Of a stretch of DNA of 18,325 nt, positions 13,408 through 18,325 are shown in pieces. Positions within the stretch are counted from its first letter, which is position 1, and each line of letters opens with the position of its first letter. Source of the DNA: JAGVPT01 sp963843065 (GTDB taxonomy: Bacteria; Bacteroidota; Ignavibacteria; UBA10030; UBA8401). The stretch lies in contig CAWJKX010000186.1 in the NCBI GenBank assembly GCA_963843065.1, positions 1 through 18,325 of the forward strand, read 5' to 3'. Both the position numbers and the translations under genes were made by a program. The notes under the pieces are model-generated. The model saw only the letters and a program-made list of their open reading frames with translations. It was not told the DNA's origin and did no database searches.

Positions 13408-15057
13408 TCACTTTCCCGGCTTCAGCAGCGCGACGTACACCCTTTTGGAACCGAGCAATTTCACCGCCGCTTGTACCTGGACATCGTGGTCAAGGGATGC
13501 TTTAATACGCCCCTTGTCGCCGGCGTACCGTTCAACAATTTCCTCTCGAAGCTCTTCACGCAGCTCATCCGCATGGCGAGTAAACGCGCTCACCTTTTCT
13601 TTTTCAAGCTGCGCACCGATAGTGTCAAGAGAAGCGATCATTGTGCTTCCGTATTTTTCTTTTTGGACAACATCTTTCAATTCTGAAAGCTTCTCCTCGG
13701 CGTCGTCTTTGAAGTCAAACTTCTTCTCTTTTACATAGTCTTCGAATTCTTTCAAGAGGGCGTCGTCAACGGTGAAATCTCCATTTCCGGTTGGATGCTG
13801 CGAAACATAATGGGTTGCAAACATGAAGAACATCGCTCTCTGAATCAGTTCTTGTGAAAGGGCGTTGTGCTCGACTTCGGGTACCGTGGAATCGGGGGCA
13901 ATGCCGCCTGCGTCTAAAAATTTCCGCCCGTGCTCAGTAGCAAATTCACGCCGCAGGCTGTCGGGCGTGACAAGGAAAATCCCGTCGCTATTTTTGTGTT
14001 TGTAATCAATTTCCTGTATGCTGCGGCCGCTCGGCGTGTAATAGCGTGCGGTGGTTATCTTCAACGAAGTATTGTAGCCGAGCTGCGTGATTGTTTGCAC
14101 CAATCCCTTGCCGAATGAGCGTGTGCCGACAATAATACCGCGGTCTAAATCCTGAATTGCGCCGGCAACGATTTCGCTTGCGCTTGCACTATTCTTGTTG
14201 ATGATGACGGCAAGAGGAACGTCGCCTGCAATCGGGTCTTCGGCGACAGTATACACTTTTTCATCCTCGCTCCTTCGCCCCCGCGTCGTGACGACCGTGC
14301 TCCCTTTGGGATTGAATTTGCTGACGATGTCAACGGCGGCTTCAAGCAAACCGCCGGGGTTGTTGCGGAGGTCGAGAATCACTCCGCGCAAATCACCCTT
14401 TGCTTTTAATTCTCTGAGAGCCTGGCGCACCTCATCGCCGGCGCGGCGCGAGAAGCGTTCAAGGCGGATATATCCGATGCCGTTGTTAAGATACCCCGAG
14501 TACGTAACATTGTTCACCTGAATTTCCTCGCGCACGAGTACGAAGTCAAGCGGCTGTTTTTCCCCCTCGCGCTCAATTTTCATTTTCACCTCGGTTCCGG
14601 GCTCGCCGCGCACCATGCTTCGGACCGAATCGGGATTCGTGTTAAAAATCTTCTGTCCGTCGATTTCAATAATTCGATCTCCGGCACGGATGCCCTGTTT
14701 CTGGGCAGAGTAGCCGTCCATCGGAGCGATGACGATAATGTATCCGTCGCGCATCCCGATTGAAACACCGACGCCGCCGTATTCGCCATGCGTAATAAGA
14801 TCGATTTCTTCTCCTTCTTTTTCGCCGTAGAAAACAGTGTACGGGTCGAGCGTCTCGAGCATGCCGTCGATACCCGCATGCATGAATTTTTCAGGATCTA
14901 CCTCATCAACATAACTGGTGGTAATCTCTTTATACACTTGTGCGAAAACATCCATGTTCTTGTTGATCTTAAGATAGATGTTATCATTAGCGAAGAATCC
15001 TACTCCAAGCCCTGCGATGATTCCTACAAGAAGCCACAGCCTGACATTTTTTCTCAT
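13408..15057 (-). CDS. S41 family C-terminal processing protease (CtpA/Prc-like) with PDZ domain
   Basis: A 549-residue serine protease of family S41A that processes or degrades envelope proteins, acting outside the cytoplasm. The N-terminal membrane anchor is residues 7-24. A helical segment is followed by a PDZ domain (about 88-175, GGVGVSI, GIRAGDRIIEIDG) that recognises C-terminal tails. The catalytic core (about 190-350) has LDLRNNPGGLLEAAVDI, NSASASEIVAGAIQD and GTRSFGKGLVQ. The Ser/Lys/Gln set is read as Ser292, Lys317 and Gln321 from the Ser-to-Lys spacing of 25 known from Prc and CtpB. The C-terminal 150 residues are highly charged and helical (KEKKFDFKDD, ELREELREEIVER), longer than in minimal CtpA proteins. 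Expression from the ATG at 15057 has GAGGA 9 bases upstream. I saw no convincing promoter in the spacer above. Confidence 0.95.
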   Translation of the reverse strand: MRKNVRLWLLVGIIAGLGVGFFANDNIYLKINKNMDVFAQVYKEITTSYVDEVDPEKFMHAGIDGMLETLDPYTVFYGEKEGEEIDLITHGEYGGVGVSIGMRDGYIIVIAPMDGYSAQKQGIRAGDRIIEIDGQKIFNTNPDSVRSMVRGEPGTEVKMKIEREGEKQPLDFVLVREEIQVNNVTYSGYLNNGIGYIRLERFSRRAGDEVRQALRELKAKGDLRGVILDLRNNPGGLLEAAVDIVSKFNPKGSTVVTTRGRRSEDEKVYTVAEDPIAGDVPLAVIINKNSASASEIVAGAIQDLDRGIIVGTRSFGKGLVQTITQLGYNTSLKITTARYYTPSGRSIQEIDYKHKNSDGIFLVTPDSLRREFATEHGRKFLDAGGIAPDSTVPEVEHNALSQELIQRAMFFMFATHYVSQHPTGNGDFTVDDALLKEFEDYVKEKKFDFKDDAEEKLSELKDVVQKEKYGSTMIASLDTIGAQLEKEKVSAFTRHADELREELREEIVERYAGDKGRIKASLDHDVQVQAAVKLLGSKRVYVALLKPGK

Positions 15058-15350
15058 GCAACCATCCTCACGTTGTATGTTATGGTGTTCGAAATGTAAA
15101 TTTTTTTGGCTTTAACCTACAGATATAACACAAAATCAAGCAGCAAAGTTTGCCCGCTCTCAAATATAGACGAGTCAATATACAAAAAGTTTATCATGCG
15201 CCAATATAATACGGCCCGACAACAACGACTTAGCTTGAAAACCCAAATATACGAGCTATTACCAAGCCAGCGAAAGCATGCATTCATCGTGATGAACAAG
15301 CAAAAAACTTTGATTCCAGCTTTTGCCGGCGTGATTAAGAATGAAAATGA
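15058..15350. other. Spacer without an intact gene
   Basis: This AT-rich stretch lies above the S41 gene. Short open frames on both strands show no recognisable family, signal or ribosome site and I do not call them genes. The only structure I see is a decayed palindromic repeat near 15311-15335. The upstream edge of the IS1 remnant follows directly. Confidence 0.6.
15311..15335. repeat. Decayed copy of a dispersed palindromic repeat (TPAKAGIQ-encoding type)
   Basis: TGATTCCAGC-TTTT-GCCGGCGTGAT resembles the common bacterial dispersed palindrome of the form GATTCCCGC-TTTC-GCGGGAATGAC, whose reverse frame reads TPAKAGIQ. Here the reverse frame reads ITPAKAGIK. The stem is degenerate (CC.GC with GC.GG and one mismatch), so this is an old copy or a chance likeness. 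Confidence 0.35.
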
Positions 15351-15587
15351 AGTCGTTACCAGGATTTGACAATCCGCATCCAAATGCATAGTTTTATACG
15401 GCTTACCAATACCCTCTCAAAAAAGTTGGACAACCTAAATGCGGCAATAGTATTGTATTTCTCTCATTACAAGTTCATTCGCAATCATTCTTCGTTAAGA
15501 GCAACGCCTGCAATGGAACCACGAATCACCGTCCATATTTGGTCAAGGGAAAATCTGTTTGAAATTTCAGATGGGGGGAACGCGTGA
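15351..15587 (+). pseudogene. IS1-family transposase, C-terminal remnant
   Basis: The frame from 15351 to the TGA at 15585-15587 reads RYQDLTIRIQM, FIRLTNTLSKKLDN, AAIVLYFSHYKF, RNHSSLRATPAMEP and ITVHIWSRENL. This succession is the C-terminal end of IS1-type transposases, which usually read LTMRM..RRFTRLTN.FSKK, then HYNF, then LR.TPAMEAG..DHVW. The catalytic N-terminal two thirds are missing, since a stop codon lies at 15348-15350 and no homologous frame precedes it. No terminal inverted repeats or target duplication could be made out. The fragment ends inside the first codon of the methyltransferase gene, with a GTGA overlap. Confidence 0.85.
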
Positions 15588-16591
15588 AAAGCTTATTAAT
15601 TCACGGCGACAACTTCAATGCTCTAAATTTTTTGTCAGACGAAAAGAAACTTCGCGGTAAGATAAAGCTCGTTTATATTGACCCGCCGTACGGAACAAAA
15701 CAAGAGTTCACGTTTTCTGGAGAACGCTTTGCAACAATTAGCAGAATGGATGGAGGCAGGGTTGCGTACAAAGACACTCTTTCAGGAGAAGAGTATTTAA
15801 AATTTTTGAGTGCTCGTCTTGGTCTTATACGAGAACTGCTTAGCGATCAGGGTTCAATCTATCTTCACATTGATGATAAGATGGGGCACTATGTCAAAGT
15901 ACTGATGGATAAAATTTTTGGACAGAAGAATTTCATTAACGATATTACACGAGTGAAATGTAACCCCAAAAATTTTGCCCGCAAAGGATATGGAAACGTA
16001 AAAGATATGATTTTGTTTTATTCAAAAACAAAAGATTACACATGGAATGACCCGCGTCAAAGAATTGATATTGACAAAAACGATGAGCGGTTTCGTTCAG
16101 TGGATAAGGGCGGACGGCAGTATACGACAACACCTCTTCATGCTCCGGGAGAAACCGACAAGGGCGAGACTGGTAAGAAATGGAAGGGAATGCTTCCGCC
16201 TCCCGGCAGACATTGGAGGTATAATCCGAAAGTCCTTGACGAATTAGATAAGAGATGCCTTATTGAATGGTCATCAACGGGTAATCCGAGAAAGAAAATC
16301 TTTGCGGATGAGGTGATGAAGGCAGGAACAAAAATACAAGATATTTGGACGTTCAAAGACCCGCAAAACACAAAATATCCGACCGAGAAAAATCTTGAAA
16401 TGCTTCAAATGATTGTTAAAGCATCTTCCAACAAAGAAGATATTGTTATGGATGCTTTTTGTGGATCAGGGACGGCCTTGTTTGCCGCCCAGCAATTAAG
16501 CAGAAAATGGATTGGTATTGATTCTTCAAATGAGGCAATTAGAATTTGCAAAAAAAGATTAAACACCTTTGAATTCCTTTCCCTCTCTTAA
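15584..16591 (+). CDS. Stand-alone beta-class DNA adenine methyltransferase
   Basis: A 335-residue site-specific DNA methyltransferase, type III Mod-like, expected to make N6-methyladenine (N4-methylcytosine is less likely given DPPY). Motif IV, DPPY (33-36), comes first. A central region likely to recognise the target follows (about 120-260, with NPKNFARKGYG and GRHWRYNPKVLDEL), then KYPTEKNLEML (264-274) and finally the AdoMet site DAFCGSGT (290-297) and WIGIDSS (309-315). This order defines the beta class. The GTG start has a purine run (GGGGGGAA) 3 bases upstream, and MKSLLIHGDN matches the usual N-terminus, so the gene is probably complete. No restriction endonuclease, Res helicase or specificity gene is in the window. 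It overlaps an IS1 transposase remnant, which suggests horizontal acquisition. The recognition site cannot be predicted. Confidence 0.92.
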   Translation: MKSLLIHGDNFNALNFLSDEKKLRGKIKLVYIDPPYGTKQEFTFSGERFATISRMDGGRVAYKDTLSGEEYLKFLSARLGLIRELLSDQGSIYLHIDDKMGHYVKVLMDKIFGQKNFINDITRVKCNPKNFARKGYGNVKDMILFYSKTKDYTWNDPRQRIDIDKNDERFRSVDKGGRQYTTTPLHAPGETDKGETGKKWKGMLPPPGRHWRYNPKVLDELDKRCLIEWSSTGNPRKKIFADEVMKAGTKIQDIWTFKDPQNTKYPTEKNLEMLQMIVKASSNKEDIVMDAFCGSGTALFAAQQLSRKWIGIDSSNEAIRICKKRLNTFEFLSLS

Positions 16592-16741
16592 AGAGTCTCT
16601 CAGATGCACACCAACAAATTGCCCACAGTGCCGCTCCCATATTTTCTGCGCTTTTATTAAAAGACTTCTTGAAAAACCTCTCCCGCCGTCGCGCCGTTTA
16701 GCTCCAGTTCAAATTCGGTCGCTACCCAAAATCTGTAGAAG

Positions 16742-16770
16742 TTGATTCTCGGTTGAAGGATTCATACTTT
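16742..16770 (+). promoter_or_regulatory. Possible promoter for the VKOR gene
   Basis: TTGATT (16742-16747), a 17-base gap, then TACTTT (16765-16770). The -10 ends only 5 bases before the ATG, so if it is used the mRNA would be leaderless or nearly so. Confidence 0.3.
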
Positions 16771-16775
16771 CCACC

Positions 16776-17195
16776 ATGGTTGAGTTGCCGCTGTTATCAT
16801 GTGCGCTTGCCGGCCTCATAATCGCGTCGTATTTTTCGCTGGTGTATTATCGGATCATTGAAGCGGACAGTAAATGGATTCCGGCGTTTTGCAGGATGGA
16901 AAAACAAGCGTGCATGAAAATCTTGGATACGCGGGAAGCAAAAGTCCTGGGCGTCCCGAACAGCATTCTTGGCTTGCTTTATTATGGAGCAATACTTTTT
17001 GTTCCCATCGATAGCATTGAAATATTGTTTCTTGTTGCTTCGGTTTTTTCGGTCGGATTGGGGATGTATTTAGTGCATGCGCTGGTCTACCGGTTGAAAA
17101 CGCACTGTCCCCTTTGTTACACAGCACATGGAATCAACCTTGTCATTGCAAATCTCTTCATCGTGAGAACGATGCAGCGTTATTCGATTCTGTAA
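16776..17195 (+). CDS. VKOR (vitamin K epoxide reductase) family membrane protein
   Basis: A 139-residue membrane protein of the VKOR family, the bacterial quinone-dependent counterpart of DsbB. It reoxidises a periplasmic thioredoxin-like partner and passes electrons to quinone. Four helices fit the family. The loop cysteines are Cys39 and Cys46, a conserved PNSILGLLYYG (61-71, Ser63) follows, and the active-site CPLC is at 111-114. All key residues are present. There is no fused thioredoxin domain, and no DsbA-like gene is in the window, so its partner is elsewhere. The ATG at 16776 has no good Shine-Dalgarno sequence. Neighbours (a methyltransferase and a hydrolase) do not look functionally linked. 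Confidence 0.88.
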   Translation: MVELPLLSCALAGLIIASYFSLVYYRIIEADSKWIPAFCRMEKQACMKILDTREAKVLGVPNSILGLLYYGAILFVPIDSIEILFLVASVFSVGLGMYLVHALVYRLKTHCPLCYTAHGINLVIANLFIVRTMQRYSIL

Positions 17196-17288
17196 ACTTG
17201 GAAGCTTGACCTATGAAAGGTTACGCTCTGTTTTGCGTAACATCTCGCAATTCATGCTTTTGCCATTATGCTTTCAGAAAAATAATTC

Positions 17289-18191
17289 ATGCCAATCATA
17301 ACCACATTCATCCATATGACACATTACAAAATCACCCGCTCCCTGTTTACACTTCTAGCAGGAATTCTTCTGTTTCATGAGGGAGCGTCCACACAGGTAA
17401 AATACTTCGTCGTTCCTCTTTGGCAAAACGGGGCGCCCGGTTTTGAAGCGCGGCGCAACGAGCCGGAGGTATCAAAAGATTGGTGGGTGAAAAATATTCA
17501 CAACCCATCCCTTATGGTCTATCTGCCGGACAAGGAAAAGGCGAACGGTGCCGCAGTGGTCATCTGCCCCGGCGGCGGGCACAGCCAGCTTGTTATTAAT
17601 CCCGAAGGGCGCGACCCGGCGGTGTTCTTGACCAGTCTCGGCGCGACAGCTATTGTGCTCAAATATAGATTGATACGCGAAGAAAATTCTCCATACTCGA
17701 TGGATAACGTAAAGCAGGATGCGTACCGCGCGATGCGATTAGTGCGCAGTCGTGCAAAGGAGTGGAATATTGATACATCGCGGATCGGAATGCTCGGCTT
17801 TTCTGCCGGAGGAGAGGTCGTTGCGCTGGTGGCGTATGTGGACGGCATGGGCGACCCGAATGCACCCGACCCTATCGATCGGTTAAACGGCAAACCAAAT
17901 TTCCAAATGCTTGTGTATCCCGGGCCGTTGGGAATTCCCGATGTTGTCCCGGCAGATGCTCCCCCCGCATTTATGCTCGCTGCGAACGACGACGAATGCT
18001 GCTCAGAACCTGTCGTGAAACTGATTCAGAAATACAGGGCAGCGAAGGTGCCGATGGAAGCGCATCTTTACGCGCAGGGGAAACATGGATTCAATATGGG
18101 AGACCGCTCACAGCTGAATTCAATTAAATCATGGCCGCAGCGTATGGCGGACTGGCTGACGGACAACGGTTGGCTGACGGAAAAGAAGTAA
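17289..18191 (+). CDS. Exported alpha/beta-hydrolase, acetylxylan-esterase-like
   Basis: A 300-residue serine hydrolase of the alpha/beta fold, close to the bacterial esterase/lipase group that includes acetylxylan esterases. It probably removes acyl groups from carbohydrates outside the cytoplasm. The oxyanion-hole motif CPGGGH (93-98), nucleophile GFSAGG (170-175, Ser172), acid AANDDE (Asp234 or Asp235) and GKHGF (264-268, His266) form a complete triad. The hydrophobic signal segment covers about residues 18-30. Starting at the internal ATG at 17316 (Met10) gives a more typical signal peptide; neither ATG has a clear ribosome site, so the start is uncertain. It follows the VKOR gene by 93 bases and is probably transcribed alone. 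The substrate is not known. Confidence 0.9.
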   Translation: MPIITTFIHMTHYKITRSLFTLLAGILLFHEGASTQVKYFVVPLWQNGAPGFEARRNEPEVSKDWWVKNIHNPSLMVYLPDKEKANGAAVVICPGGGHSQLVINPEGRDPAVFLTSLGATAIVLKYRLIREENSPYSMDNVKQDAYRAMRLVRSRAKEWNIDTSRIGMLGFSAGGEVVALVAYVDGMGDPNAPDPIDRLNGKPNFQMLVYPGPLGIPDVVPADAPPAFMLAANDDECCSEPVVKLIQKYRAAKVPMEAHLYAQGKHGFNMGDRSQLNSIKSWPQRMADWLTDNGWLTEKK

Positions 18192-18250
18192 TTTAAAAGA
18201 AAGCATCACGTAGAGTCGCTGGTAAAGCCAACCCCTTTGGGAAAAGCCGA

Positions 18251-18300
18251 ATTAGGTGTTTTGCGTCTTTGCGGCTTCGCGTGAGACAAGCTTTTCTGAC
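18251..18300. repeat. Possible dispersed intergenic repeat (TTTGCGTCTTTGCGGC type)
   Basis: After the esterase stop the sequence contains TTTGCGTCTTTGCGGC followed by TTCGCGTGAGA. This resembles a low-complexity dispersed element that often appears in intergenic DNA of environmental bacteria. No second copy is present in the window, so the call rests on familiarity alone. Confidence 0.3.
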
Positions 18301-18325
18301 TTCATTTAAGAGCCCCCGGTGTACC

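Noticed and set aside
15106..15389. Two overlapping ORFs of 87 and 90 codons on opposite strands
   Set aside because: No ribosome site, no recognisable domain; they cover the spacer and the decayed palindromic repeat.
17220..17241. GTTACGC/GCGTAAC hairpin before the esterase gene
   Set aside because: A 7-bp stem with an 8-base loop and no T-tract; may be an operator, but nothing else supports it.

Overview
The window carries 13 protein-coding genes in a mixed housekeeping and envelope neighbourhood, one transposase remnant and several repeats. The organism looks like a Gram-negative member of the Bacteroidota/Chlorobi/Ignavibacteria assemblage. This is an inference from four things: a YidC with Lys instead of Arg in the membrane groove, several exported proteins with type I or lipoprotein signals, intermediate GC content, and promoter-like sequences of the form TTGnnn-17-TAnnnT rather than the TTTG/TAnnTTTG pattern of Bacteroides. 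No rRNA, tRNA or CRISPR array was seen.

Layout. 1-1549 (+) is yidC, cut off at the left edge, and ends in a perfect bidirectional hairpin terminator. 1655-2422 (-) is an unrecognised polytopic membrane protein made of two copies of a unit of about 126 residues. 2636-5190 (-) is a two-gene operon: a secreted GH13 alpha-amylase-like enzyme followed by an HGSNAT/DUF5009-type membrane acyltransferase. Divergent from it, 5350-5781 (+) encodes a small CX4CH c-type-cytochrome-like lipoprotein. 6009-7856 (+) is typA/bipA, whose inferred 5' leader contains a terminator-like hairpin. A heptanucleotide tandem array (7886-7990, with decayed units to 8011) separates typA from a membrane-anchored SpoIIE/RsbU-type phosphatase (8089-9285). 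Then come an FN3-like lipoprotein (9455-10219), a PSMA-like M28 peptidase (10388-12595) and a deoxynucleoside kinase (12664-13293). These converge on a CtpA-type S41 protease (13408-15057, -).

The right part is more accessory. 15058-15583 has no intact gene. It holds a decayed palindromic repeat and the C-terminal remnant of an IS1-family transposase, whose stop codon overlaps the GTG start of a stand-alone beta-class DNA methyltransferase (15584-16591). A stand-alone VKOR-family protein (16776-17195) and a secreted alpha/beta-hydrolase (17289-18191) follow. The window ends in low-complexity sequence resembling a dispersed repeat.

Functionally the region mixes membrane-protein insertion (YidC), envelope proteolysis (S41, M28), carbohydrate processing and acyl transfer (GH13, HGSNAT-like, esterase-like hydrolase), oxidative folding (VKOR), ribosome-associated stress GTPase (TypA), partner-switch signalling (RsbU-like) and nucleotide salvage (dNK). 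I found no convincing multi-gene novel system. The best leads are the internally duplicated membrane protein, the transposase remnant fused to the methyltransferase start, the heptamer array that runs into a promoter, and the structured DNA upstream of typA.
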